NCBI RefSeq assembly: GCF_036373705.1
Contig: NC_089855.1
Coordinates: 3,992,501-4,056,500, forward strand
Source: Amia ocellicauda
Lineage: Eukaryota > Chordata > Actinopteri > Amiiformes > Amiidae
Direction of reading: 5' to 3'
DNA length: 64,000 bases
Below, in pieces: positions 47,172 to 58,261 of the stretch (the stretch's first letter is position 1; each line of letters begins with the position of its first letter). The notes beneath the pieces were generated by a model. The model searched no databases and was not told the DNA's origin. It was given only the letters and a program-made list of their open reading frames with translations. A program made the position numbers and the translations under genes.

Positions 47172-48232
47172 ATTCAACTCATTAGGCCGTCACTGAGGAC
47201 TGAAATTTACATCACACAACATTTCTAAAGAATAACACTGACATGGTGAATAGGAGACTTTTTGATCCTTTGACCTATTTGTTTAAGACGTGTCTTGGAA
47301 AGAAAAAAGATACAAGAGTAAAACAACATTGTGTGAAGGGAGATTCTAGCAGTTCTGCAGGACATATTTCTATTGGAGCGTAGAGAGGCCACAGCTGTGT
47401 AGAGGAGTGCAGGAAAACACTTCAAATGGAATACAGACACATTTCAGGAGGTAATACTGTACTGTGAACCCTCAGTTCAGAGTGCGAAATATACAATCAC
47501 AATCAGGGGGGTCAGCAGTGTAAAGCAGATGATGGCAACCAGAGGTGCAGATAGGGTGTCATTTGTGCTGCTCCCAGGGGGGTGGGGGTTGCTGATGGAG
47601 TGTTGTCTGCGGTGCTACGGGGGGTGCAGACGGTGTCCCATCCCCCATCTTAATAGGTAGTATTCTATTTTTCCGGATTTGCAACCTATCATTTGAATGG
47701 TTTATGTGACAGGTCGGCCCTGTAACAGCACACCTGTTGATGGAGGCTGGGATGTCTCTCATCAGCGTCGGCAGCTGTGTCTCATTTAGGTGCTTTGCAC
47801 CGTGTAGTTAGATGCACCTACTGCGCTGCTGCAGATGGTAATCTGCGCTCTCACCATAGCTGCGCCTCTCCTTATGTAAATATCTCTTTCATTTATTTTG
47901 GATAGTTCCCAGAGCACCTCTGCAGGTCGGTAACTCCAAGGCTGTGAGTCGGGTTCCTTGAGCAGCATAAATGCAAACTTCCATGGTTACTAAACTCCTG
48001 ACCAGTGTTGATGAGCTGCAGGCACAGTAGCAGCGCACCATAGACTCGCTTGTGCAGATGACATGCCCCTCTATCCTTAACACTGGAGCAGCTGCAGACA
48101 GCCTGGGCCAGTTTGAAGATCTCTAAGATGGGTCCGATGGACGTCCCTGAGGTGTTCATTACCATCTTTGAACACACTGCTTGCTGTTGGCCGAAGTTGG
48201 AGTGGGCTGTATGCCTGGCCCCTCGTGGGGAT
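47172..48232. repeat. OR-unit upstream flank, OR4 copy
   Basis: Includes AACACTGACATGGTGAATAG and GATACAAGAGTAAAACAACA, a foldback-repeat end (GTCCCATCCCCCATCTTAAT, about 47635-47670), and 47700-48080, which matches 18970-19400 upstream of OR1. Open frames here are repeat-derived. Confidence 0.5.
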
Positions 48233-48354
48233 GTACACCGATCAGCCATAACAAGTGGAGTCCATGCCACAACGGGTCAGGGCTGTCAGGGCGGCTAAAG
48301 GGGGACTTACACAATATTAGGCAGGTGGTCATAATGTTATGGCTGATCAGTGTA
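48233..48354. mobile_element. MITE of Tc1-like family A
   Basis: About 122 bp. The left end CACCGATCAGCCATAAC is joined directly to the last codons of the family A transposase and its right end TGTTATGGCTGATCAGTG. An extreme internal-deletion derivative of the elements at 19824 and 57216. Confidence 0.7.
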
Positions 48355-48560
48355 TATTGGTGAATTATGGGACAAAATCCAAATCCAATCCAAAAAATAT
48401 GAATATGGGTTGCACTCTCCTACTACTGAGCCTTACATTGAACATAAGTAGAAGAACATCAGCTATGTTGCTAGATGTCATCATGCATCAGTGAAGTATT
48501 GTACTTGTACTATAGATGATTGCACTTGAAAAATATCAAGTTGGAGAGAATCCTGTCACA
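48355..48560. other. Non-genic spacer
   Basis: No feature recognised. Confidence 0.4.
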
Positions 48561-48578
48561 CATCTGTGCATGATGTGG

Positions 48579-48790
48579 TCATAGAATTAGTCCACCATGA
48601 CTGAAAACCCACTCAATAAGTGCACTTGTTACTGGTACAGCTAATGCCCTCACTGCCACACTAAAGAGTGATGGCAGAATTTTCCTATGCATAGCCCAGA
48701 ATAGGAGGCTATTTTGTCCTTCACACATTGTGAGGTACTGACTGAGCTGAGAGGCAGGGGATACATTTTGATACATATTTTAAGCAACTT
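48579..48790 (-). pseudogene. hAT transposase C-terminal dimerisation remnant
   Basis: The minus-strand frame contains FWAMHRKILPSLFSVAVRAL followed by AVPVTSALIEWVFSHGGLIL. This corresponds to the hAT C-terminal domain, whose hallmark is a W near the start and a P-[AV]-[TS]-S-x-x-x-E-R-V-F-S motif. Here R is W. Only about 60 residues remain. The catalytic part is absent. Confidence 0.7.
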
Positions 48791-48799
48791 TAGAACTTT

Positions 48800-49189
48800 T
48801 AGCACATTTAGAGATAACTGGCTAGCTAAATACTAAAATAAACACTACACAATAGTGCTAGAATGTAGAAAGTTGCTGCTTAGCTAGCTAGGTGATCTAT
48901 GTGCTTAGGACAGCGAGTGGAGGAGATGTGCCTGTGCTGTAGTCCCGTTCTTTTAAAAGTCAGCATTTTGTTAGCTTTTCCTTGTTGTCTTGAAAGATAA
49001 TGTATTAAAGACAATATATTGAAAGAGGGTAACTTCCATAACAAAACGTATAAGATGGCCTAAGCCTGTATTGAACATAGACCTTATTTGAGTGATTTTT
49101 CTGAATCTCTTTGGGAAAAATTAATGGGATTTTTGCGTTAAGAACTGGAAGTTAAATTGCATATGCTAGTGCTGACTTTCACTCACCTC
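48800..49189. other. Non-genic interval
   Basis: AT-rich. Nothing recognisable. Confidence 0.4.
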
Positions 49190-50776
49190 AAAGTTTTGTC
49201 AGTTTATCTACATTTCTGAGCAGTCTCCTTGTGCCTTGTAAAACCTTTTGTATCCTTGAAATCCAGCTTTTCCTCTCAACCACGACGTTGGACTTCCTCT
49301 GATTTCCTGTTTGCCTGATCACCCAAACCTTTCTTATGACCACAACCACGTCTTGCCTTGCCTTTGTTTGCCCTGTCTTGCCGGTATCTGACCCATGCTT
49401 GTTTGACCACCTCTACCTCACCCCACAATTGGGTTCTCTCCAGCCCCACGGAGTGTGACAGAAAACTTTGCCCCTAATGGACCCTGCGGTGCTGACCACC
49501 CTCTCCACCTAGGGGGCCATGCTCAGTGAGCATGAGTGGATGCTCCAGCAAGTTCAGACTGCCCTTCTCAAGTGCCTACCTTTGCAACCGCCTGCTTCCC
49601 CGGTGATGGCTGCTCTGGCTCCTGCTGCCGCCCCTGCAGTTCCTGTCAGGCCGGTCCAGCTGGCTGTTCCGGTGAAACACGATGGTTCCCCAGACCACTG
49701 CAAGGGCTTTGTACTATAATGTACGCTGTATTTCACGCTCAGGTGGGCTTCCACTGTCTGGGAGCAACAAGGTGAGATGACAAGGTCCAGGATCGTTTTC
49801 ACCAGGGAGAAGGGAGAGATGCTGGGGAACAGCTCCTTGCTCAGGGCCCCTCATCTGCTGCAGATTATGCCCTGAAATTCCACACCCTGGCAGCAAGCAG
49901 CAGAAGGGGTGATCAGGCTCTCATCACAGTGTTCCATTGTGGACTGCACCAGGACTTACAAGCTGAGCTTGCATGCCAAGACGAGGCTCTCAACCTGGAG
50001 CAACTCATCCAGTTGACAGTCAGGCTAGACAAGTTAATGAAGACGAGGGGAACCCGGTCCACTCCTGTTATGTCTCATCCACCTGCCAGACTCATGCAAC
50101 CACGCAACCAACTTCGTGTATGAGATGGAGTCCATGCAACTGGGTAGAACACACCTGTCTCCCGAAGAAATACATGGAAGAATGCAGCAGCGGCTCTACC
50201 TCTATTGTGGACAGTCTGGGCATTTTTGGGATCCGTGTCCGAGTTGTTCTGGTTTCTCCTTCACTTCCCTGGATGACCCCGTGAGTACAACACTGTGCCC
50301 ATTCATCACTACGGCTCAATGTCATGTTCAATCTTGGATCCAGCTCGGTTGTAAACATGTCTTTGTTTATATTCTGCTTGACTCCACTTCTGCAGGGAAT
50401 TTCATCAACAGGGTGAGTAATGAAACACCAAATCCCTCTCTCACTGTGTCACTGGTTCTGGCCCGGTTTCCCAAAAGACAAGCTCCCTCACCATGGCCAT
50501 AGGTCTGCTTCATTCAGAACAGCTCCCCTTTCTGGTAATCAACTCCCCTGGAGCAGATATAATTCTCGGCCTGCCATGGCTCATTCACCACAACCCAGTA
50601 ATCTCCTGGACTGTTCGGGACATAATATCCTGGGGTCAGAACTGCTTTTCTCATCCCTGCAGTGCTACACACGTGGACATATTCCTCCGGAATACACAGA
50701 CCTAGCAGAGGTCTTTAGCAAGACTCAGGCTTGGGGTCCCGTCGAGCCTGCCCGAGGAGAGAGAGAGTGGGTATAA
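49190..50776 (+). mobile_element. Sushi-type Ty3/Gypsy retroelement, gag-protease remnant
   Basis: A U5-like pyrimidine-rich leader (49190-49460) precedes TGTGACAGAA and the Gag start ATGGACCC (49477). Gag continues in broken frames: EHEWMLQQVQTALLKCL, then VFHCGLHQDLQAELACQDEA and LNLEQLIQLTVRLDKL (49929-50123). The zinc knuckle segment is MQLGRTHLSPEE and LYLYCGQSGHFWDPCP (50116 on; C-x2-C-x4-H-x4-C is altered to lack one Cys). The protease has LLDSTSAGNFI, where the family has DSG, and later ADIILGLPWLIHHNP and TDLAEVFSKT. It ends before the RT. The order matches sushi-ichi Gag-Pol, the lineage related to mammalian PEG10/RTL genes, but this copy is riddled with stops. Confidence 0.8.
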
Positions 50777-51196
50777 TGAGGCCCTCTCCCTTTTAAGGTG
50801 ACATGGTCATGAATGTCTGGGAGCAGACTGGGACCAAAAAACGGCCCTGGACTTTTACCCACTCTGAAGAGTGCTAGCAAAGTGCGGTCTTGGGTGAGGG
50901 GATGTTTGCTGTCAAAGTGCAGTCCGGATGCGGTGGCGGTGGGTACTGGCAAAGTGCGGTCTAGGGGACATTAATGTCTGTGAAGTGCGGTCCAGGAATC
51001 CACATGGGACAACCAGCCCACCGATGTATTACCGATGACCAGCCCATTTGTATAACGCAACTATCTCTCTATAAAGAGAAAACACTATCCTAGTAAATTT
51101 TTTTTTTTTTAAGTATTTAGCTTTACTTCACTGTTTACTTGGAGTTTAAATACAGTACAATCAATAATAGAAAGTGTATACTTAATTTGAATAGAA
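50777..51196. other. Unassigned interval with repeated AAGTGCGGTC motif
   Basis: The string (A)AAGTGCGGTC, once AAGTGCAGTC, occurs four times between about 50879 and 50993. No gene, promoter or repeat family recognised. Confidence 0.3.
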
Positions 51197-51640
51197 ATGA
51201 GCAGAGAAACCACACCATGGCATCCTGACAATTCCGTGCAACTGCAGCAGGGTTTCTTTGAGAGTGACAGTTTGCTTAGTGAGTTGTTTTTACCACAGCA
51301 TGAAAGCACTTTAAAAGGAAGACACAGGTATACATACAACTCATTGACTTCTAAATTTAAGGAAGCACATTGGTATAAAATTTTAAACACACTTTTTATA
51401 TTAAAACATAGATACATCACATACTATGGGCATTTTGTTGGAGTGGTGTTTAATGCAAATACACATTTTAATGTAGGCCTATTTGTATAGTTACAACTAT
51501 TAAAATACTGTGCATATTTTACAGTTGTTTCACCAACTACTTAAGTTATTTACTTATATATTTAATTGCAGATTCTGAAGATGTCAGCCACCTTCAAACT
51601 AGAAAAGAGAAGACCTTTACATTGAAGTTTTGGAAGTATA
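51197..51640. mobile_element. PIF/Harbinger-related fragment
   Basis: 51380-51590 parallels 34776-35160 at the end of the Harbinger remnant (TTAATTGCAGATTCTGAAGA) and provides the empty site for the hAT MITE there. A frame at 51197-51490 (MSRETTPWHPDNSVQLQQGF) covers the left part. Whether it belongs to the element is unknown. Confidence 0.45.
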
Positions 51641-51833
51641 CATTATTATAATTATTAACAGGGGCGTTGCAAGGAATTCTGGGCCCCCTGAAAGATATGA
51701 TATGTCTGCCCCCCCCCACCCACTAAATGTCAAAATTGATACTATAACAAGATGAAAACAGTGCCTACAATCCTCGTTTGCTGCGATCATTTGCTGTTAT
51801 CGTATATACTTTGAGTGCCGTCTCAAGGTTATT
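51641..51833. other. Possible hAT-derived fragment and spacer
   Basis: CAGGGGCGTTGCAAGGAATT followed by GGGCCCCCTGAAAG and CCCCCCCCCACCC at 51659-51722 resembles the left end of a common hAT-derived repeat. No right end was found. Confidence 0.3.
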
Positions 51834-52024
51834 ATTATTATTATTATTATTTTTATTTCTTGGCAGACACCCTTATCCAGGGTGACTTACAACATAAGTG
51901 CAATACAAAGTGCAAAAATACAGTTAAGTAAAAGGCATCAATCATTACAAATTCAATTTAACTAAAACATAGCAATTCAAAATATAATACATTTTACAAA
52001 TTCCAATTTACAATTTACACAGGC
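51834..52024 (-). mobile_element. L2 LINE tail, minus strand
   Basis: (TTA)n plus TTCTTGGCAGACACCCTTAT and GTGACTTACAACATAAGTGC, matching 3085-3240. Flanked by AAGGTTATT at 51825-51833 and 52025-52033, so it is a complete 5'-truncated insertion of about 190 bp with a 9-bp target duplication. Confidence 0.8.
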
Positions 52025-52033
52025 AAGGTTATT

Positions 52034-52342
52034 CCATAAGCTAAGATAACCATCCTAGTATGTGCTAGCTTGTGTTGCTCAGCTCACCTCTCAAATCCTC
52101 GGCTTAGAACTAGTAGGTATGTGACTACATTTTTCAAATTTCACTAATTACCCTCAGATATAGGGTTAAAATAATTTAAATGTTATGCCAAAATCTTTCC
52201 AAAAACATTTTCAAGTTCAATGGTTTATCAATGGTAGAAAATAGTACAATTATCCGAGTGTTAATTGGCGATAACTTCCTTAATAATTAAGGTACACCAG
52301 TACACCAGTTGCAGGGCAGTTTGCTATCTTCACCTTTCAGTG
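52034..52342. other. Non-genic spacer
   Basis: No feature recognised between the L2 tail and the Gypsy element. Confidence 0.4.
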
Positions 52343-52939
52343 CTACAAATTAAAAATTCCTTTTCCCTCTGGACTGAACGTGCAGTTCAACCTCTCAACC
52401 TGGCCGTTTCCCTGGGGATGGTATGGTGTGTGAGAGCCACGCACCCCAGAGAACTCTTGCAATCTTGCAAACATTTGATTTTCAAATTCCTTCACCATGT
52501 TGTGGTGGATCTTACTTGGAAAACCGAGTGCAAAGTAATTGAAAATCTTTTCTGCTACAGTCTTGGCAGCTTTGTTTTTGGTGGCATACGCTTGTGCGAA
52601 CCGCGTATAATGGTCCATAACCACCAGGATGTATTCGTACCCCTGTTTACATGGCTCCAAATGTAGGAAATCAATGGACACCATTTCAAATGGATAGGTT
52701 GTGGTGATGGTATATAATGGGGCTCTTGTAGGCTTGTTAGGTTTTTTCTTTTTCAGGCACTCACAAACTTTGGTCACAAAGTGTTCAACATCATTCTGCA
52801 TCCGTGGCCAATAGAATCTGTCCCTGATCAAAGTTAGTGTTCTTTCACAACCAAGGTGTCCCATCTTCTGGTGTAGCTCCTCGAACACAAGGACCAGCAA
52901 TTGTACTGGAATGTGTGTCTTGCACCAGTTCCAACACAT
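52343..52939 (-). pseudogene. Gypsy integrase, C-terminally truncated
   Basis: The H2C2-type zinc-binding region includes FEELHQKMGHLGCERTLTLI and VTKVCECLKKKK. The core has the first Asp in VSIDFLHLEPC. The second catalytic position reads HHNMVKEFENQMF where the family has HHDQG, so the Asp is lost. The Glu is present in YHPQGNGQVERLN. The frame then ends at GKGIFNL, before the C-terminal domain. It therefore lacks one catalytic residue and is truncated. Confidence 0.8.
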
Positions 52940-52964
52940 TCATAAAGACTGTCCCTATCCCCTG

Positions 52965-54533
52965 CTATGGTTTTTCCAGCTCTACCAATACTCTGATTAT
53001 ATCCTGTTGTATTTCCTCAGTGAACTGGTTCATGTAACTGTCTATGTCCAACGGCATCCGGGACAGGCCATCTGCATCAGCTTTAGACTTGCCGGGGCGG
53101 TATTTGATGGTAAAGTTGAAATCCGCAAGCTGTGCTACCCACCGATGGCCTGTTGCATTTAATTTGGCTGTCGTGAGGACATAGGTGAGAGGGTTATTGT
53201 CTGTGTATACCACAAATGATGGTGCATGGTACAGATAATCCCTAAATCGCTCACAAACAGACAATTTTAAGGCTATAAATTCTAATTTTCCTGAGTGCAT
53301 ATGGTAGTTTTTCTCTGGCAGTGTTAGTGTTCTTGAGCCATATGCAATTACTACCACCTTACCTCCCTGCCTTTGGTATAACACAGCTCCAAGTCCTTCC
53401 TGTGATGCATCACAGTGTAACACAAATGGCTGTGTGAAGTCCGGGTATCCCAGGACAGGTGGCTTTAACAGGCAATCAATGAGCTGATTCAGGATTTCTT
53501 GATGACTACTGGTGCAGCAGATGGGTCTGCAGGATGGTAAGTGTCCCTGTTGCTTTGCTACATGACTTTTCTTCCCTTTTTGTGGGCCGCCCTTCTGTAC
53601 TGTTGCAGTTTCCTTAAACTTCGGGTCTGATGGGGTTAGAGACATCAACTCATACAAGGGTTTGGCAATCCGGGAAAAGTTTGGAATGTATGACCGGTAG
53701 TAGGAAAGAAATCCCAGCATCTTCCGCACATCCCCTACTCTTTCAGGCCTCCTTTCCTTTAACTTCTGTACTGGTGTGATCTCAGCAGGATCCATGGTAT
53801 AGCCATCTCCTGAGACCATCTTTCCAAGAAACCTCACCTCTGGTACAGAAAAGGCTGCACTCATCATCTGGATAACAACAGTTGTTGTTTTTGTTGCCCC
53901 CTTCCCTCGGTTTACTATCTCTTCAATTACATTGAAACCAATAATTGGATCTTCAGCCGCATTTGAGTCGCTTGATACTAAAATTGGAACTGTAAGTGTC
54001 TCTGTCACAGTTAGATCACAGTCCAACTGAAATCTCACCTCAATCCAGCCAATGAAAGGTATCTCTGTTTGGTTAGCCGCACGTCCTGTCAGAGTTCCAG
54101 GTCCAAGCAGCTCTGCAATTGGTCGAATTGTGGTGTGGGGGAGATATTGTTTCCTCCAGGTGTCATTCACAATGCTGGCTTGTGCTCCAGTGTCCCACAG
54201 GGCTTCCACTGTGGTGTTGTCGAGTCGACAGCGAACAAGACACCATCTTCCAATCAGATTCAATAGCTTGGCTTGGTGTTGTGGTGGTAGATAATTCACC
54301 GTGTTGTTGGAAATGGCTATTGAAGCCTCATTACTAGGAACTACACTGTGTGGTTTCAAATTAGTCTGTGACTTGTATACTTGTTGTTTGCTGATCTTTC
54401 TTGGGACACCCTGGTGCAGGTATGACACCTGGTGAAGTGCTACTGGGTGTCCCGTCTCAGCAGCCCATTCCTGTTTCCCGACGGCTGTGTCTTTACTCTG
54501 CATCCCCGTGACAGGTGTCCAGCTTGTCCACAA
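52965..54533 (-). pseudogene. Gypsy protease-RNase H fusion ORF lacking RT core, 522 aa
   Basis: An unusually long clean frame for this region. Around residues 110-120, WDTGAQASIVND is the retropepsin active site (DTG). Around 245, SAAFSVPEVRFLGKMVSGDG jumps from before the RT into the RT C-terminal thumb/connection (MLGFLSYYRSYIPNFSRIAKPL). The palm with the Y-x-D-D motif is gone, without a frame change. RNase H follows: LHCDASQEGLGAVLYQ, YGSRTLTLPEKNYH, FVVYTDNNPLTYVL and FTIKYRPGKSKADADGLSR. The product could make protease and RNase H folds but no cDNA. Domestication is not supported by anything else seen. Confidence 0.8.
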
Positions 54534-55609
54534 TGGTAGCAGTGATTACACGTCTCTCCTACATTTACTTCCCAGCATTCCCTACACCCTTTCTGTCTTG
54601 CTTGTGTCTGGGACAGCAGATGCTCCCTTTGTTGTGGCTGATTGCTGGCCTCAGGCTGTTAGGAACATTTTTTTCATTTCCAAAACATCTGCCCTTAGGT
54701 CCTCAATCAGCTTGTAGGGGTCTGGGCTGGACTCTTTACAGTTTATTTGAATTTTCCTTGAATTCCCAGAAGGCTCACCCCGTGCTGCTGCTCCTGGAAT
54801 GGTCTCCTTCAGTTCTGTTGTTACTCTGGTCGGTGACTGACTGCTGTGGGGTTGTGCTTCTGTGTGGAGCTCATTTACTCTTGGGCCTTTTCCACAAACA
54901 GTTTTCTTTAATTTCTGTTGTCTCTCCAATTCAAGATTTGCAGCCTCATTCACTTTTTCAATCAGCACTTCATCTGTAACGGTGATGTCATTAAGGTAGG
55001 CCTTTATCTGGAACTTTATGGCATCACTCTGGAGCGGAACGGAGGAACTTTCGTTGAATGAGGTCTGTGCTGTATTGATCTTCAGTCTCTTTGTCGGTTG
55101 ACTTCCACCGCAGCTTCTCTTTTAACTCAATTGCTCTGAATATAAAGTTCTGAGCTGACTCTCTGGGCTCCTGGGATATATTCATCAGCTTGTGGAATAA
55201 ATCAGATGAGCTATCTTCCTTGTAGTGTCCTTTGAGTATGGTTTTCAATGTGCAGAGAGTCCACTCTTGATCTCCAACATATCTCTGAGATGAAGTCCAG
55301 GGCTGACTGCACGAATAACTGCCTCAATGATCTCGACTTCTGAATGTCCCTTTTGGAGTCCTGCTTCAATGTGGTGGACCAGGCTTGCATAGGACAGCTT
55401 GTCCTTCTGCCCTCCTTCTTCAATCTGTCCACAGATTCTGAACTCCCTCCGGAGAGTCACTTCTGGCACAGCGGCTGGTAGTGGCACTGATATTTCCTCC
55501 ACTTTCATCACCCTGTTGCCGTTTGCTCTCATTTTATCTCCTAGTGCTTTGATCTCTTCTTCTAAACTCTTGCTAGCCTCTTCTTGAGATTGCTGTAATT
55601 GGAGGTATT

Positions 55610-56113
55610 CTGTAAAACACAGAAAAAGGGTATTCTTTTACTTATTCAGACTGCAGTTCTATCTTGCGTCTTCTTTGGACTTGTTTACTATTGCGTTTTA
55701 GTGAAACGCCCCCAAATCATGCAACATCCCATCAGCAATACAACAGTCAGTTAATTAATCTATAAAATCAGGCAGCACCTTATAAACTTCATAACACCAA
55801 ACCATTTACACCACCAACTCATGTACGACCGCATCGACAAAACAAAAACAACTTTCACTATGCAAGAATCCCGCCAGGCCTCAGGCCCAACACAAACATC
55901 TTATTGGGTATTCCCGCGGTAGTTTTATCGATCAAATACAACCATCTAACATGCAAATGAAAACGAAAATGGTCCTAAACATGTTTAAGTATATTATATA
56001 TAAGAATATAAAGGCCAGCCTACCTGTAAAACACAGTAAAAGGGTATTTTTTTACTTATTCAGACTGCAGTTCTATCTTGCGTCTTCTTTGGACTTGTTT
56101 ACTGTTGCATTAC
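55610..56113 (-). repeat. Direct repeat pair upstream of the Gypsy gag
   Basis: The roughly 86-bp sequence starting GTAAAACACAG(A/T)AAAAGGGTAT and including CTTATTCAGACTGCAGTTCT occurs at 55610-55695 and 56028-56113, a 418-bp offset. On the minus strand each copy reads through CTGTGTTTTACAG, an acceptor-like end. It may represent the R/U5 end of a Gypsy LTR and its repeat. Not resolved. Confidence 0.4.
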
Positions 56114-56240
56114 TGACGCATTTCAGTAAAAGAAGACATAACGCTCGCCATCTGCTGGTCGGAAGCTATAACAACACAGTCTATTGTATCATCCCAATTT
56201 AAAGGGCTGTACTATGGGGGTGCCATATTTTTCGTTAAGT
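56114..56240. other. Spacer upstream of the OR5 inverted junction
   Basis: No feature recognised. Includes CATCTGCTGGTCGGAAGC. Confidence 0.35.
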
Positions 56241-56640
56241 TCAGCACACACAGTGCCACACGCACACAAAAAAAGATACAAGAGTAAACAACATTGTGTG
56301 AAGGGAGCTTCTATCAGTTCTACAGGACAGCTTTTCTACTGAGGAGTGTAGAGAGGCCACAACTGTGTCGAGGAGTTCATGGAAACATTTGAAATATTTG
56401 AAAGGGAAAACATTTATTGAGTTGCTATAAATACAGATATGAGCACAAAATATATATAGTACATATAGTGTATAATATACACCGATCAGCCAACAGCAAT
56501 TGAGCATCTGTGGGATGTGCTGTACAAACAAATCCGATCCATGGAGGCCCCATCTCGCAATTTACAGAACTTAAATTAGCTGCTGCTAACATCTTGGTGT
56601 TGCATGAACTTTCAGTCCTCGGTGGCGGCCTAATGAGTTG
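56241..56640. repeat. OR-unit flank in opposite orientation, with Tc1 fragment
   Basis: 56270-56410 (GATACAAGAGTAAACAACAT, TAGAGAGGCCACAACTGTGT) matches 47300-47440, but runs in the plus direction even though OR5 is on the plus strand. It is inverted relative to OR5. 56410-56480 repeats the OR3/OR5 leader (TAAATACAGATATGAGCACA) in minus sense. 56480-56610 joins the left end of Tc1-like family A (CACCGATCAGCC) to its transposase C-terminus. The true OR5 promoter flank starts near 56615 (CAGTCCTCGGTGGC). Confidence 0.55.
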
Positions 56641-56643
56641 AAG

Positions 56644-56766
56644 TAATTGCTTTAATTGCCTTTGTGTCACAGCCTGTAGAGCCCCAGTGGACTGGGACCT
56701 GGTATAAAGCTGTGCGTGTTCAATTCAGGTCCTTAATCCAGAGCTGGACCATCAGAGTCGGTAAGT
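56644..56766 (+). promoter_or_regulatory. OR5 promoter and non-coding first exon
   Basis: TAATTGCTTTAATT at 56644-56657 is the 14-mer in this orientation. CCCAGTGGACTGGGACC and TATAAA (56703-56708) follow. The first exon ends CAGAGTCG at 56760 with donor GTAAGT at 56761-56766. It would be joined to the acceptor just before 58262 (TTATTTTCAG) or the TTGCATTGCAG at about 58222. The intron of about 1.45 kb contains a Tc1-like element. Confidence 0.65.
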
Positions 56767-57215
56767 GTCCTGTACTCCTCTTCAGAGTGGAACAGCATTG
56801 TCTTTCATTATTACACTATTTGTGAAGATGCTAGCATGTTCAGTATGAGGGATAGCATTAGACAGTACTGCATACAGTTTGTATGCTCAAGCTTACTATT
56901 CTGCTTCTGCTATTGAATGCAGTGTAATTTTCAAAAACTTCATTATAATCTATTCTTACTGCACTTGTTTTTAATGTTACTTTTTGTAACAAGATTACTA
57001 GCAGACTAATATATTTTAAAAAGATAAAAGATTGAATGGATATAGACAAGTAAGGAATATATGAAAAGGAAAAAATATGGTTGCATAATAACTGGGAGTG
57101 CACAATAGTGGAACATTAATAATGCTGACTGGATGACAGATACTGTTACATCTCTACTGGTATTTCATAGGTAGCCACCACTGCTGCAGGTAAGACACCT
57201 TACAAAGCATATATA
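56767..57215. other. OR5 first intron, left part
   Basis: Matches the introns of the other OR units in places (GGAACATTAATAATG, GATACTGTTACATCTCTACT). Non-coding. Confidence 0.45.
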
Positions 57216-58026
57216 CACCAATCAGTCATAACATTATGACCACTGACAGGTGAAGTGAATAACACTGATAATCTTGTTATCATGGCACCTGTCAGTGGGT
57301 GGGATATATTAGGCAGTGAACATTTTGTCCTCAAAGTTGATGTGTTGATGTGAAGCAGGAAAATTGGGCAAGCGTAAGGATCTGAGTGACTTTGACAAGG
57401 GCCAAATTGTGATTGCTAGACAACAGGGTCAGAGCATCTCCAATACTGCAGCTCTTGTGTTCCCGGTCTGCAGTGGTCAGTACCTATCAAAAGTGGTTCA
57501 AGAAAGGAAAAGCAGTGAACCGGCGACGGGGGCATGGGCAGCCAAGGCTCACTGATGCACGTGGGGCGGGAAGGCTGGCCCGTGTGGTCCGATCCAACAG
57601 ATGAGCTACTGTAGCTCAAATTGCTGAAAAGTTAATGCTGGTTCTGAAAGGTGTCAGAACACACAGTGCATCGCAGCTTGTTGCGTATGGGGCTGCGTAG
57701 CCGCAGACCAATCAGGGTGCAGATGCTGACCCGTCCACTGCCGAAAGCGCCTACAATGGGCACATGAGCATCAGAACTGGACCACGGAGCAATGGAAGAC
57801 GGTGGCCTGGTCTGATGAATCATGTTTTCAAGTCCGATCCATGGAGGCCCCACCTCGCAACTTACAGGACTTAAAGGAGCTGCTGCTAACATCTTGGTGC
57901 CAGATACCACAACACACCTTCAGAGGTCTAGTGGAGTCCATGCCACGATGGGTCAGGGTTGTTTTGGCGGCAAAAGGGGGACCTACACAATATTAGGCAG
58001 GTGGTCAAAATGTTATGGCCAATCGG
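57216..58026 (+). mobile_element. Tc1-like element A, second copy, core deleted
   Basis: Left end CACCAATCAGTCATAACATT after TA, and right end TGTTATGGCCAATCGG before TA. The transposase, plus strand, starts [20 protein letters not shown] (57364) and continues in broken frames through the helix-turn-helix and NWTTEQWKTVAWSDESCF with the first Asp (57780-57830). It jumps by internal deletion to SMEAPPRNLQDLKELLLTSW and ends AAKGGPTQY (57996). The second Asp and the Glu are deleted. Confidence 0.8.
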
Positions 58027-58261
58027 TATATTTTATACACTATATGTACTATATATATTTTGTGCTCATATCTGTATTTATAGGAACTCAATAAAAAGGT
58101 CAACAATAATTTTGAGGGATTTTATTGTATTTATTAATTTGTGCTGGACTTTTATTACCTGTTGAATACATTTTCCTTTCATATGTTAAACATTGTATAT
58201 GTCTTCTTCTGTTGCATTGCAGGATAATTTCTCATAATTTGTGGTTATTTTCAGAACAGCC

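Larger units (their letters stand above)
52343..55600 (-). mobile_element. Ty3/Gypsy retrotransposon, degraded, minus strand
   Basis: Order on the minus strand: Gag (about 55532-54560), protease plus RNase H (54533-52965), integrase (52939-52343). Gag has LKTILKGHYKEDSSSDLFHK, SAQNFIFRAIELKEKL and LIEKVNEAANLELERQ, then the zinc knuckle CYHCGQAGHLSRGC (about 54500-54560). Most of the reverse transcriptase is deleted. Flanking LTRs are not clearly visible. An 86-bp direct repeat lies just upstream at 55610-55695 and 56028-56113. The Gag has stops and frame changes at about 55245 and 55020. Confidence 0.8.

Noticed and set aside
49519-50776. Domesticated sushi-type (PEG10/RTL-like) gene
   Set aside because: Multiple stops and frameshifts, a damaged zinc knuckle and protease, and no clean ORF.
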